Shown in pieces: positions 47,101 to 60,554 of a DNA stretch of 64,000 bases. The notes under the pieces are model-generated. The model had not been told where the DNA came from and did not search any database. It saw nothing but the letters and a program-made list of their open reading frames with translations. Each line of letters begins with the position of its first letter. The first letter of the stretch is position 1. The translations under genes and the position numbers were made by a program. Source of the DNA: Scatophagus argus (Eukaryota; Chordata; Actinopteri; Scatophagidae); NCBI RefSeq assembly GCF_020382885.2, contig NC_058501.1, positions 11,877,501 through 11,941,500 on the forward strand, written 5' to 3'.

Positions 47101-50100
47101 AACTGTTGGGTTATTATAGACAGAGTACACTCTTGTGCATTTTTCACTCTTGCCGGCTGTTGTGAAAGTGTTTCCTTCATTTCTGGTGTCATTCATCCAG
47201 AGCCAAACTGCCTTCTCAGGGGGAAAAAAGCTACTTGGACCAGACTCAAAACAGGAGCACAGCTGGGATATGTTTAAGATTGGGCAGACTGCCCTCCATT
47301 CGAAAGTAGATATATATAGCTCTGTTGACTTCCGAAACTATGGCAAAGTAAGGTGGGAAAAAAAAATAACCCTGGGTAATGACCGTGGGAAATAAGATGA
47401 AAAAAGAACAATTTTCTCATTCATTGGCGCTTGTTTTTACACTTTTAGTGCTACTAAAGTGACACACTGCAGCCAAGTAGAAGAACACACTGTAGTGGCA
47501 TAATAAAGTTGTTTAAGAATGGGGAGAGTTGCATGTAAGTTGTTGCACTTGCTATTTGGATTTCTCCTGTGCTGCTCTGTTTGTTGACTGTGCATTGTCT
47601 TGTGTTCTTACCAGGTCCAGCCACCCGGTCCTATGGACCCAATGGGAAAAATGAGGGGTCAACCATACGGAACAGGCAGTCCATACAGTCAGCAGTCGCA
47701 ACAAGGCCCTTCCACAGGTCCACAACAGGGGCCCAGTTACCCTGGCCAGGGTTATGGCCCTCCAGGTCCCCAGCGATATCCAGTGGGAATGCAAGGACGT
47801 ACACCTGCAGGCATGGGAGGCATGCCATTTGGTCCACAGGTGTTGTATTATTTTTCTTCTTCAGATTTAAGCCCTTACTTTCGTCATTTTTTAAATATCT
47901 GTATTTTTTCAGTTGTGTTTGAAGTGTTATGTATTACATTATTCTGTTTAGATGGGATCTTATGGACAGCAGGGACCAGGAAACTATGGCTCTCAGGGCC
48001 AGGCACCATATTACAGCCAGCCTGGTCAGACTTCTCACCCAAGCCAGCCACAAACCCCCTATTCCCAGAACCCACAAGGACAACCGGGTAGCCAGGCCCC
48101 TTATCCAGGGCAACCCCATCCTCCTCCAACATCTGCTTCACACACCCAGGGAGGACCAGCCTATCAGCAGCCCCACATGCCCCCGCAGTCCCAAGGGCCA
48201 CTGCCAGGTCCACCACAGGGCCCACCACAGTCACAGCCACCTTATTCCCAAGCCTCAGGCCCACAGTCTGGCCAGTCTCTGTACACCCAACAGCAGGGTC
48301 CTCCCAGCCAGGCCCCACAGCAGCCAGGTTCCCAGGATACCCCTGGATCACAGGGCCAGTCAGGCTACCCTGGATCAACACAGGGACCTCCGCAGCCGCC
48401 CTCGCAACAACAGGCACAGCCTCAGCCTCCACAGCAGCCACCAGGACACAGCCAACACCCACAAGGCCAACCTGCCGCATATCCACAGAACCCGCAGCAG
48501 CAGCAGCAAGCACAACAGTCACCTTATCAGCGCTTCCCTCCACCACAGCAGGTACTACACTCAGACTGGGCTCATATTCGTCATACTTAATCACTTTTCT
48601 TGGCATGCATTTACAGACATGTTTTCCCATAAACCTAGCGGTAAACTTAAGCATGTGTTCTGATATCTCTTTAGGAGGTATCCCAGGACTCATTTCAGTC
48701 CAGTGCCCCTCCATCCACTCAGCCTAAATCTGGCACGGAGGACAGTCAAGGCCGCCCCTCCAGCCTTCCGGTCAGTTATGCTTGTTATGTCACTGCAGGA
48801 ACATAAAAAGCTCTTTTCACACTGTAGGTTTTATTACACAAGAAATATTCTTTTTAGTACTCATCAAATGTAGAGCATTATGAGGCTCATCACATTTAAA
48901 AGTCCCTTTGTGTTAGTTTACATTTTGCTGCATGCTGCTGTGTGATTTTAGACTTGTGTGCTTCTGTATGCTAGTGTATATTTAGAGATGGCTGAGTGGC
49001 TGATGCTTGAGAAAATAGGTGCTGTGTAAATGGGCAAGTCTGAGGTGAACACAGGAGAGTTTGTTTGTGTATTGAAATCACATGGCAAGGCTGCTGCTAC
49101 ATGCTGACTCAGCTCTCATTCTACAAACCTTGGTAACCATGACAACCCCCGGCACTTCTGCACACTCTTTTTTCCTTTGAAAGAGATAAATAAGGACAAA
49201 GGCCTCTGGGTGCGTGTGTGTGTGTGTGTGTGTGTGTAGTATTTATGTGTGCCGCTCATATCTAAACTGCAGAGAGGGAATTGCAACATGCTAATACTAT
49301 AGCCAGTGTATGGGATAGACGTTACAATTATTTTCTTTCTACATGTAAAAATGCTAATTATAAAATCTGCGTTACAGTTCACAAGAGCTGAATCTAAGTT
49401 GTCATCTTCTTTTTTGTGTAATACACCATGTTCGTTGACTGTACCTCTTCTCTTCCTTTATGTTCTTTCAGGACCTGTCAGGGTCCATCGATGACCTGCC
49501 TACAGGTACCGAGGGTGCTCTGAGTCCTGGTGTGAGCACGTCAGGTGTGTCAAGCAGCCAGGGCGAGCAGAGTAACCAGGCCCAGTCGCCCTTCTCACCT
49601 CACACATCTCCCCACCTGCCAGGCATCCGAGGGCCTTCGCCATCCCCAGCTGGTTCCCCTGCCAGCGCCAGCACTCCACGCGCAGGGCCGCTGTCACCCG
49701 CCAACATGCCAGGTCGGCTGATCCCTTGTGCTGTGAAATGAGACCCATGAACAATAGCAGAATTTTGGCATTGTGGTCTAGACATTAAAATACTTGCACT
49801 TTAGATTTTGTCTTTTTTTTTTGTTTGTTTTTCCATTTCAAGGGGAAATGCACTGCATATTGACTGTAATTCAAACTAATTTCTGTGTATTCGGTGGAGA
49901 ACACTAACAAAACAGCACTATTAATTGATTTTTTTCCAATTTTTTCAATTTAAAATTTCCCCTTAAGTTGTCATAAAATTAGAAAAAAACACCACACCAC
50001 ACAAAACATGCAGGTGTAAAAATGCCGAATATGGCATTGAGAGTGGTGGGATGTTGACTTTCTTTCAAATATGACACCTACCTTATAACCACAGTAGCTG

Positions 50101-53100
50101 TCGTGTATTCTTTTTTAAATTCACACTAACCTGATTTAAATATTATTGTTTAGGGACCCAGATGCCTCCTAGACCATCAAGTGTGCAGTCAGATGGGAGT
50201 CTGCACCCTGCAATGAGTCAGTCCCCTATGGCCCAGGACAGAGGTATGCTGCATTCTAAACTCAAAGTCAAGGCCATGTCAGGATAGTTTCCTGTAGCAC
50301 CTGAATCTGAGCACTGTCTCCCTCTCTTGCCCTCTTTCAGGGTTTATGCAGAGAAACCCCCAAATGCCCCCTTATGGCTCCCCCCAGTCAGCCTCTGCAC
50401 TGTCGCCGCGGCAGTCGTCAGGGGGACAGATGCATCCTGGGATGGGTCCATATCAGCAGAACAACTCCATGGGTGGCTATGGACAGCAGGGAGGACAATA
50501 TGGCCCCCAAGGTATGTGCTTTCAGATTTGATAATTTTACCTTGAAATTCTGTTGTAATGTCATGAAAAGATTCATTCATTTTCAAGGTTTGAATTTGTA
50601 AGGTTATTCACTGAATTTACTATCTATTTGAGAAGTTTTCTGGTATACATGTCCCATTAAACAAACATATGGAATATATCTTCCTGCCTCATAGGAATAT
50701 CATGCTATCATTGGTCCCTCCCTCTGTCTCTGCTGCAGCTATTTATAGCTGTGAAGCAGAGAGTCAGCTGACGTAGCAGAGCCTCCTGTCAGTAGAGCTG
50801 AGACTGTGACGGAGGCTTGTTGCTCTGGGTGCATAGCTTTCTCTTCTAGCACACTGTAGGGAAAAAGTCTGTCTCACCACAGTTCTTCAGGACTCATGGC
50901 TGTAACGATCCACTTTTGATGTTGATACAAACTTCTATGTTGATTCTGCAGTGATTATGTTAGACCAGTAAACAGCTATAGCCATGACTGATTTTTTGTG
51001 ATAATGTCATCCTTAGGTTATCCCCGGCAACCTGGCTATGGCAACATGCCTAACGCAAGCTACCCCGGGCCAGCCATGGGCCCAATGAACCCTATGGCAG
51101 GGCAGGGTGGTGGACCGCCATATACTGGCATGCCTCCGGGAAGAATGCCTCCTAATCAAATGGGGGCACGTCCCTATGGCCCCAACATGGGTCCAAATAT
51201 GGGCCCCAACATGGGTCCAAACATGCCTCCTAACATGGGCAACATGCCGCCCCAGGTAGGGTCAGGAATGTGTCCTCCCCCAGGCATGAACAGAAAGCCC
51301 CAGGACCCCGCAGCCATGCAACACCCTGCCACCAACTCCATGCACAACCGGTTAGTTCATGATAAATGTTAAAAATGCTTGCCTTGCTTCCACAGACTTT
51401 GAGGAATACCAGGTGTTCATATGTTTTCTCCTCCATTCAGGATGCCTGGTTATCCCAATATGTCTCCAGGCATGATGGGCTCCGGCTCACCATATGGCCC
51501 TCCTATGAACAACATGCCTGGAATGATGAACACACAAGGTGGATCACCTTACCCAATGGGGCCAAACATGGCCAATAACTCAGGTGGTAAGTAATACGGA
51601 AATGACTCCACCTAGCTTTATTTTTCTTTTAAGGTGGCAGCTTCAAATATAATGCCCTATCGTTGTGTCTAGGTATGGCCTCAAGCCCAGAGGTGAACAA
51701 TAAAATGAATAACAAAGTAGATGGGACTGTAACAGCCAAGCCAGAGTCCAAATCTAAGGTAACCTGTGTTATATATGTTCTAACAAAAATATTTCTTTTT
51801 TAATTGCTGAAACACATCAAACACATCAGATATCTTCTGTAGGGGCAACTTTAGCATTTCCTCGCTGTTTTAAAATGCTTTCATTTCTCATGCACAAAAC
51901 AGAAGTCCAACTCTTCCACCACAACCAATGAAAAGATAACACGCTTGTATGAGTTGGGACAAGAGCCGGACAGGAAGATGTGGGTGGACCGTTATTTGGC
52001 CTTCATTGAAGAGAAAGCAATGGGCATGACCAACCTGCCCGCTGTCGGACGCAAACCCCTTGACCTCTTCCTGCTGTATATGTCAGTTAAAGAGATTGGA
52101 GGAATGACACAGGTCAGCATGGCATAATTAACAACAATAACTTCCAAAATACATTAATTGCTGGCCCCCTGTTGTAATTTGTGATATGAAATTGTGTTTC
52201 CCAGGTGAATAAGAATAAGAAATGGCGTGATCTGGCTGCTTCCCTGAACGTGGGTACATCCAGCAGTGCTGCCAGTTCTTTGAAGAAACAGTACATCCAA
52301 TGTCTGTATGCGTTTGAGTGCAAAATTGAGCGCGGTGAGGACCCCCCTCCTGAGATTTTTACAGACAACAAAAAGAACCAAGCTGCTAAGGTCCAGCCCC
52401 CGTCTCCAGGTTAGACTTGTCCTCATGAAATCTTTTCACATGAACACACTTCAGTGCAGGTCCAATGCTGTGACCTGCAACCAAACAGTTTCAAACCAAC
52501 ATGAACACATAATTTGTTGTGCTTTAGTGTCATTAATGTAATGTACCCTGTCTGTCTTCTCTCTTATTCCGAACTGAAGCGTCCCTCTGCTCCACAGCTG
52601 GGTCAGGTTCTCTGCAGGGTCCTCAGACACCTCAGTCCACTAGCAGCTCCATGGCTGAAGGTGGAGACCTAAAACCTCCCACCCCAGCCTCTACTCCTCA
52701 TACCCAGATGCCCCCCATGCCACCTGGGTCCAGGTGACTGTCGTTAAACACCTCTCATTTTACCAATTTAATCTACCTTCTATAAGACGTTTTAATGAAA
52801 GAAACTAATTTCATTATGCCTTTTTTCTGTCTTTCCCACTTATTTCCTAATTTCCCCTCCCCCTTACCTCTGTTTCCTTGTAGGAGCAGCGTGAACCTGC
52901 AGGACCCCTTCTCTGAAGGAAATGACCCTGCTTTCCCAAGGAAAAACATGACACCCAACTCAGCTTATCAGTCTGGCATGAATACACCAGACATGCAAGG
53001 GCGCATGGGCACCTACGAACCCAACAAGGACCCCTTTTGTAACATGCGGAAAGGTGAGCACGCTGAATCGATTGTGTTATCCTAAAACAAAAGTACGTCC

Positions 53101-56100
53101 ACAATTACCTGTTCAGTAAATCAGTTCTGAGTGGGCTTTAATTCTAATTGCATTTCCAGTTGGGGAGCAGTTTCTACCTGCTAACCAGGGCCCTAACAGT
53201 GGGGTGGGTGAACAGCAGCCGCAGCAGTCGCAGCCATCGCAGCCGCCGCCACCACCACAACAGCAGCAGCAACAACAACAGCCTCCATTCAACCGGGGTC
53301 CGCCTGGGGCCATGGGCACAATGCCGATGGGGCCCAGACAGCAGTATCCTTATGGACCAGGCTATGACAGGAGGTAAGAATCTTCTCACACAGTTAACCC
53401 TGCTTTGAATTAATGATGTACTGTTTGACGTGGTTTTGTTGTGGAAACAAATACAATACAATCTTCCAACAACACACACCTGGAAAAAAAAAAAATATTT
53501 TTGAAATGGAAGATGTGGTGGGACTGTAGCATGTGTCATGTTGCTGTCATGTCTGCACATCTTATGGGTCCACTTTACTCTGTATTGTTTATGAAACAGT
53601 AACCTGTCATCCTGCTTTATGACTTTTTAATATTCATTTATTTATTATATATTTTAACTATATATTTCACTCACATAAATTACTGGTGTTTGTGCCAGAA
53701 GAGGGCTGTGTATATTTGTGATGCTCTGAAAAATAATTCGCCCTTAATAAGCTAATAAGCTGTGCTGTTTAACCTGAGTCTATATTTCAAATTCGGGGTG
53801 AAATGCATTGGTTGGTTGAGACAGACAAAAAGCTACAGTAGTCACAGGCTTAAGGGCCAGATAAAAAAAATAAAAAAATAAAAAAAAGAGGATGAAAATC
53901 AAATTTTGGCCAGTAGCTCATACTAAATTGCAACAAATTGTGATCGTAAAATTTATTATATCATTGTGGTCTTTTTGATGAACTTTTGCATAATTTGTAT
54001 GCCAGTGCGTAGCAAAATATGGAAAAACATACCATTTGTGTTGTTCTGATTTCCCAGATCAGAGCAAGCGATGGGCCCAGAGGGTAACATGGGATCCGGT
54101 GCTCCTCAGCCAAACCCTATGATGCCTGCCAACGCTGACACGGGGATGTATTCGCCAAATCGCTTCCCACCACAGCAACCAAGGTCAGTTCACATAGTAC
54201 TTATTTGCCAAATTTCATAGGTTTAAAGCTAGTTTCAATGGGCACATTAAAGAAATGTATTGTCTCTGTGAGTCTTAGATGGTTTCAGCAATGCTAGAAG
54301 TGAGGGTTCTTTGGTGTTGTTACAAGACAACCTATTTCATCTGGTTGTAATCAGACAAAATATAATTTCACATTATTGGGATATTTATATTGTGAGAAAT
54401 ATTCATCAGAACACGATCACGTCATGAATAGTATAATTTTGTTGCCCTGCATGGATAAAATCTTTAATCTCAGCTTTTTGGTTTGGCATTATTTTATGTG
54501 GAGTGTCTGTGATCTGTGATCTGTGAATCTTATTTAACTTGTCTTGTGAGCAGTACATTAAACAAAAAGAGTTGGATATTCATATTCAAGATTCCCACAT
54601 GCCCATTATATTTAATAAAGGTTTTATAGATTGGGGGGGGGTAATGAATTACGTTGATACAACTGAGAACAAATATAATGGAGATTGTGGTATAATGTAT
54701 TTGAGAATGAGGCTTTTAAACAAAACAACTGGCTGTCATTTGGTCTTAAATTCAACACTATACACCATTATACTGTATGTGTATTGTGCTGTGTTTGCGT
54801 GTGTGTGTGAGTGAGTATTTTCATGGTCAAACTTACAAGGTGCAATGTTTGCAGGCATGATTCCTATGGTAATCAGTATCCTGGACAGGGAACGCCCCCT
54901 ACTGGCGCCTACCCAAATCAGCAGCCTGGAATGTACCCACAACAACAACAGGTCAATGATCCATCTGCACCACTCACACTGTTGTCAATACACCAGAACC
55001 AAATAATGTCAGCGTTCCTTTTTTAAAAAAATTATTATTATTTTTGTTTTAGTGTGTTTTTTGTGAGCTTTTTTTCATGTTTCTGAATAGAAAAAGTGTT
55101 GTGAACCCATGTACTCATTTTTGCAATGTTTTTGAAATGATTGTTTCTCTGTACCTTTTGTTATGTGCAGAGTTACAAGCGTCCTGTGGAAGGAGGTTAC
55201 CCTCCATCGAAACGTCATGAGACAGAGTACAGTGGGCCCTTCCATGGTGGACAACCACCACAGCAGCAACAGCAAGGAGGTACCTCTGCACCCTCTTCAG
55301 GACAGCAGGAGACGTACAATCAGTACAGCGGCACTGGGCCCTACCCTGGCTCTGATCGCCGTCCACCTGGCCCAGGCAATCAGTTCCCTTTTCCGTTTGG
55401 TCGTGAACGAATGCAGACGGCGTCGGGGCCGAATGCTCAGCCCAACATACCTCCTCAGATGATGCAGTCAGGCCCTGAGGGTCCTCAGGGAGGTATGTGG
55501 CAGGGACCGCGAGACATCAACTATCAGAGCTACCCAAGCCGTCAGGGTGGCCCTGGGGGCCCACCCCAGGGTCCCGGTTACCCTGGCATGAACCGCTCAG
55601 AGGAGATGATGTCATCAGAACAGCGCATGAATCATGATGGCCAGTGGGGAGGTCAGATGGGCCCACGGCAACCCCCTTATGGTCCAGCGGGACCTGGCCA
55701 ACCTATGCCTCGGTCAGTACAGTCCAACTACCAACCCCCTCAGGGTGTGCAGAACCACATTCCACAGGTGTCCAGCCCAGCATCCATGCCACGCCCCATG
55801 GAGAGCAGGACATCACCTAGTAAATCTCCCTATATGCATGGAGTAATGAAGATGCAGAAGGCCGGCCCTCCAGTGCCTGCATCTCACATAGTGCCCCCTC
55901 CAGTGCAGTCGCCTCTGATCAGGCGAGACATGCCTTTTCCTCCAGGCTCTGTAGAAGCTACCCTTCCTGTTCTGAAACCACGTCGGAGACTCACCGTGAA
56001 AGATATCGGTATGAGTATAGTTTGTAAATATTGAGGCCATCCATCCAACCATGTTGACCTTCTTTATCATTGAGAACACTGCCAAGTTTCAAGTTGTTGA

Positions 56101-58239
56101 ATAGTGAGTATTTGGTGCCAATTTTTTTGTTTTTCTTTTTTTGTCTTGACTTCTTAGGAACTCCAGAGGCCTGGAGAGTCATGATGTCTTTAAAGTCTGG
56201 TTTACTGGGTGAGAGTACGTGGGCCTTGGACACCATCAACATTCTTCTGTATGATGACAGCACTATTTCCACCTTTGATCTCAACACGGTGAGACTCAAC
56301 ATTGAGCCCTTAATGATGATTTCCAACAGTGCGCTATGTTTAGTTATCTAGTCTAATATTTTCTATATTTATATTATTTCTTTAGTTGCCTGGTCTGCTG
56401 GAGTTGGTGGTTGAGTATTTCAGACGCTGCCTCATTGAAATCTTTGGCATTCTACGGGAGTACGAGGTGGGAGACCCTGGCCAGAGGACACTACTTGACC
56501 CTGATGCCTTGAAACGAGACTGGAACAACAAAGAGGAAGAGGAAGCACAGGCTGAGAACATGGAACAAGAGGAAGAAGATGATGAAGAAGAGGAGGAACA
56601 GGAGAGAGGGGGGCCAGCTCATGTCAAAGAGGAGGAAGCACAAGATCAGTACTCTGAGTCTCGTGGTCGAGAGGAGAAAACAGAAGATGAGGACAGGAAG
56701 AGCAAGGGTGTGTCATCTGAACAGAATGGCTCATTGCAATCCTTAGCTGCTCATGAGAGACCCAAACAGGCCAGCAAGTTTGACAAGTTTCCTCTTAAGG
56801 TGGTACGAAAGAAAGACCCATTTGTGGCAGGCCAGTCCAATAATCATGGCAAACTGCAAGAGTTTGACAGTGGGCTGCTTCATTGGAGTGCTGGTGGGGG
56901 AGACTCAACAGAACACATCCAGACTCACTTTGAACCACGCAAAGACTTCTTGGAACCACGAGAACGAATACCAGTGCCCCCGGTTTTGCTGAGGCGACGA
57001 GTCCCAGAAGAAGAGATGCAGGAAAATGGTTTGCCAACTGAGGAAGAGAAACGGAAACATCAGGATGAAGAAGAAAGGCACAAAGAGACATCTTCTTCAG
57101 AGAAAGCAGCAGTCTCAGAGAAGGCTAGCCCTTCGCTCGGCAGTGAAGAGAGGAAAACTGATTCTGACGGTCATCAGGAGAATAATAGATCCATTCTTTC
57201 TCCTGGCAGTCTTTTAACCCAGAAGGCACAGCAGACTGGCACCATCCTGGAGGATGAGCCTCACAGTAAAGACGAGGGCCCTCTCATTGCACTGGCTAAC
57301 TGGCAGGATTCTTTAGCCCGCCGCTGCATTTGTATCTCCAACATTGTCCGCAGCCTCTCCTTTGTACCAGGCAATGACCACGAGATGTCCAAACATCCAG
57401 GGCTGCTACTGCTGTTGGGACGCCTGATCCTGCTCCACCACAGGCACCCTGAGCGTAAGCAGGCTCCGCTCACCTACGAGAAAGATGAGGATTCAGATGA
57501 GGGAATGGGCCAAAGGGATGAATGGTGGTGGGACTGCTTGGGGCTTCTGAGGGAGAACACATTGGTCACTTTGGCGAACATCTCAGGCCAGCTCAACCTT
57601 TCAATCTACCCTGAGAGCATCTGCTTGCCTCTGTTGGATGGTCTTCTCCACTGGGCTGTCTGCCCTTCAGCAGAGGCCCAGGACCCTTTCCCCACACTGG
57701 GCCCGCACAGTGCTTTATCACCTCAGAGACTGGTCCTGGAGACGCTAAGCAAACTAAGCATCCAAGACAACAATGTGGACCTCATCTTGGCCACTCCGCC
57801 ATTCAGTCGGTTGGAAAAGCTGTACGGGAACCTTGTGCGGCTTATCGGAGACAGGAAGATTGCAGTCTGCAGGGAGATGGCCGTGGTCCTGTTGGCCAAC
57901 TTGGCCCAGGGTGATACTATGGCAGCCCGAGCAATCGCTGTTCAGAAAGGCAGCGTGGGCAACTTGCTGGGCTTCCTGGAGGATAGTCTGGCTGCCACAC
58001 AGCTTCAGCAGAGTCAGAGCTCTCTACTACACCTACAGGGGATGCACTTCGAGCCCACAAGTCCGGACATGATGCGGAGAGCTGCCCGGGCTCTGCACGC
58101 CTTAGCCAAGGTGGAGGAGAACCACTCAGAGTTCACACTACATGAGTCCCGACTCCTCGACCTTTCAGTGTCTCCCCTTATGAACTCGCTGGTTTCTCAT
58201 GTTATCTGTGATGTACTCTTTTTGATTGGCCAGTCATGA
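44166..58239 (+). CDS. arid1a: AT-rich interactive domain protein 1A (ARID1A/BAF250a)
   Basis: Largest DNA-binding subunit of the BAF (SWI/SNF) chromatin remodeller; nuclear. Twenty coding exons: 44166-45086, 47615-47839, 47952-48551, 48675-48770, 49472-49712, 50154-50243, 50341-50511, 51017-51350, 51441-51586, 51673-51758, 51903-52112, 52205-52409, 52598-52733, 52884-53053, 53160-53373, 54058-54183, 54855-54951, 55171-56008, 56158-56288, 56386-58239. Sum 6891 nt, 2296 aa plus stop (human 2285). N-terminus [12 protein letters not shown] and long Pro/Gln/Gly/Ser-rich disordered parts; [20 protein letters not shown] is near identical to human. ARID domain about 980-1072 ([20 protein letters not shown] to [20 protein letters not shown]). 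C-terminal BAF250_C fold about 1969-2240 ([40 protein letters not shown]) ending [12 protein letters not shown]. An acidic run of about 27 residues lies at 56530-56610. Teleosts often keep two copies; which one this is cannot be told. pigv follows as in human. Confidence 0.97.
45087..47614 (+). other. arid1a: arid1a intron 1
   Basis: 2.5-kb first intron. Apart from a short GCAT run at about 46228-46243 no repeat, exon or RNA gene was recognised; long first introns of this kind often hold enhancers, but none can be pointed to from sequence. Confidence 0.55.
49212..49238. repeat. (GT)n microsatellite in arid1a intron 4
   Basis: About 12 GT dinucleotides in the 700-bp intron between arid1a coding exons 4 and 5. 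Confidence 0.85.
51178..51237 (+). repeat. arid1a: In-frame GPNM tandem repeat in arid1a
   Basis: Four 12-base units encoding Gly-Pro-Asn-Met in a row (51178-51225), followed by one degenerate PPNM unit (51226-51237). They lie between RPY and the conserved [16 protein letters not shown]. Human ARID1A has a single GPNM at the same place (RPYGPNMANMPPQVG, from memory). Confidence 0.9.
53205..53282 (+). repeat. arid1a: Gln/Pro-coding trinucleotide tract in arid1a exon 15
   Basis: Imperfect CAG/CAA and CCG/CCA codons give a run of Gln with Pro and Ser interspersed ([20 protein letters not shown]). Mixed codons make it less prone to slippage than a pure CAG run. The corresponding human segment (GQGPNGGMGDPYSR) lacks it. 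Confidence 0.8.
53374..54057 (+). other. arid1a: arid1a intron 15
   Basis: AT-rich intron with an A-rich simple tract at about 53865-53889 (AAATAAAAAAATAAA type). No other content recognised. Confidence 0.55.
54184..54854 (+). other. arid1a: arid1a intron 16
   Basis: AT-rich intron with a repeated GATCTGTGATCTGTGAATC stretch at about 54509-54527 and a short GT run near 54800. The 91-codon open frame inside it (54539) shows no known similarity and is taken as chance. Confidence 0.5.
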
Positions 58240-59510
58240 CAGCTGTAGGGAGCCGTGGCTCCACTTTTTGGGGGTTTTATCCCCAATCCCCTCTTTCCTG
58301 GAAGCCTGGCTTGTGTGTGTAACAGGGCAAGGAAAATTCAAGTGACTGTCTTTAATTTATGAAAATCCTTCAGATTCCATTCTCTGAGCCCTCCCCAGGC
58401 CGTCCTTGCTGGAGGAGGGTAATCACAGAGCTGTGGTGGATTACAAACCAGAGATGCCCACAAAGTGACACTACTTGCAACATGAATGCCAACTGGATGA
58501 CACAGAGCAGAGTACCACGGTTGGGAGACTGTTCTGCACTTGGGGAAAGTACTTTTTAATAAAGATAAATAAATGATAAATAAATAAATAAATAGCTGAA
58601 AAACAAAAACTGTAACCAAAGTTGCTGTCTCGTTTACAGTGAGTTTGGGAGACACAGTGTGCCCTAGCTCTCCCTTCGAGGGCACAATGAGTCTATAAGT
58701 GGTTGACATACTGAGGTGAAGCAGACTGACAAGTGGCCTACTGGTTATAGTTGTTGTAGTTGGATTCTCACAAGTCAGCCCGACAGTAGACAAAGTGCTG
58801 TCAATAGACACCTTCACCAGGGAGGCCTGTGCAGTGTGCAGTAGATTGTAGGACATTTTCTGTACCGTACTGCTCTTGAGTGTAAGCATTCTGTAACACA
58901 CGTTTCACACAGAAGCAGAAGATACAACTCTTCTAGAGTTTTGAGGTCATTTTAGTTTGGTGTTAAACAGAAAATGGCTTTCTTCCCCAAAGTATCAAGA
59001 ACCTACAACACCCTTACCTCCTCTTATCCCTTGATTGTATGAATACCCTTATGAAAAGAAATCACCTCTTAGGACTGGTTTTCAACTTCAAATACAGCTT
59101 TGCTGTAGTGTATATATAATGTTGTACATTACACTTCCTTTCTCTGTGTCTGTCTCTGTCTGTGTCACTATTCTCACACTTGTTATCGGTGAGGGATTGA
59201 GGCTGACGTGAGTTTGGTCTGTGACCTACAGTCCCTGCTGATTAGACCCACTCTTCTGGTCTCCACAGCTCCGTAGTATGGCAGACACGGCTCAAACCTG
59301 TTATCTCCTGGTACAACGAAAATAAACTAGATGAAGTACACATTTGACAATTTTTCTTCAGTCATGGATTCTGCATATTTGTATTTCAGACTATGTAGCT
59401 AAGACGACATGTAAATTCCTCCCTTTCCCTTTTTTTGGCTCAATGAATATCATTTATTCAGTATGAAATCTTTATACTATATGTTCCACGTGGTAAGAAT
59501 AAATGTACAT
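58240..59510 (+). other. arid1a: arid1a 3' untranslated region
   Basis: AATAAA hexamers at 58558-58563, 59321-59326 and 59498-59503 are candidate poly(A) signals; the first is followed by an AAATAAATAAAT run. The long antisense open frame at 58338-58901 is not similar to any known protein and ignored. Confidence 0.5.
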
Positions 59511-60238
59511 TAAATCTTCGTAAGCTGTTTGATGGTTTTGTTCTTTTGAAATAATTAACCCTTTAAATCACACAAATGTGAATTAATACAAAATTGGGTT
59601 CCAGTCAGTTTCTGAAATACATGTATTTTCACATGGATCTACTCAGTGGATTCAAAAGTCAATTATGACTGACATGGAATTCGCTATTTGCATTAGCTAT
59701 CACAGTTTCTATATTTCTGCAAAATAATCAGCTCTATGGCCTTCAGAGTCCTCACACCATCTTTAACAGCTGCTATACATTTCACAGGCCAAGACCTCAT
59801 GTACATGTAACTTAAATTACAACTCTGATGAAGTTAATCACATTTATACCATTACTTACAAAGTACAATATAAAAATATGCACCTGAAATTCACTGGGGA
59901 TGTATTCTCACTTCTTGAATGAAGAAAACCACACACAACTCGAAAAACCAGTCCATAAGACGATGTGGAGCGCCACCTGCTGACCGCCTGAGAGTCGCAT
60001 GATATTACAAGAATTGACAAACACCCTTAGAACTTTATCGAAGAAGTTACAACTTCTTTGATAAAGAAGTTGTAAGCTTACAAAGCTTACAACAGCTTAC
60101 AAAAGCTACTCGTTAAACACTAAATTATTAATGATAACATTTTACAACACAAAAAAATTTCGCTCGTGGGACCAACTGCACGAGTTCTCGTCATCAGGCC
60201 TCATGAGCTTTTATTTTGATATTCATTCTGCTGTGACA
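59511..60238. other. arid1a-pigv spacer with nested palindromes
   Basis: Mostly AT-rich without recognised genes. At 60038-60105 a set of overlapping inverted repeats occurs: GAAGTT-AC-AACTTC, a second AAGAAGTTGTAAGCTTAC, and the perfect palindrome GTAAGCTTAC, with CAAAGCTTACAACAGCTTAC next to it. It lies about 450-510 bases before the pigv start codon. Confidence 0.55.
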
Positions 60239-60246
60239 CCGGAAGT
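60239..60246 (+). promoter_or_regulatory. pigv: ETS-type site near the pigv promoter
   Basis: CCGGAAGT, the core of ETS/GABP sites common in housekeeping promoters, in a CG-richer stretch (60236-60320) about 310 bases upstream of the pigv ATG. Suggests the start region of pigv; no TATA box seen. Confidence 0.4.
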
Positions 60247-60554
60247 GAATAGTGCCATCCGAAACGAGCCAAGCTGCGGCAGACAGAGGCTGCGAGGGCA
60301 AAGATTGCACCTGAGCGAAAACAAACGCTACTTGAAGACGGGTAGCTTTCTAATAAAATCGACTTGCATCCTCTCGTAAATTTGGCAAACCAATGAAAAC
60401 GCGAAACTCACAGAATCTCATTTGCGGAATAGTTTTTTTCGTAGCTAGCTATGTTTGATAGAAAACATGACGAATCCAGCAGTGACTGTCTCGTAGCAGC
60501 GACAATGCTCAGGCCTGTCACAACCGGCTTGTTCAGATTTTGTCCGTCACATCA

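Noticed and set aside
47884-48714. 276-codon minus-strand frame
   Set aside because: Antisense shadow of the Pro/Gln-rich arid1a exon 3; the skewed composition removes stops on the other strand.
51178-53282. Repetitive coding segments considered as tandem-array or CRISPR-like structure
   Set aside because: Units are in frame within arid1a, contiguous without spacers, and encode low-complexity linkers typical of this protein.
58338-58901. 187-codon minus-strand frame
   Set aside because: In the arid1a 3' untranslated region, low-complexity middle (LFIYLFIIYLSLL) from TTTATTTATTTA repeats; no similarity.
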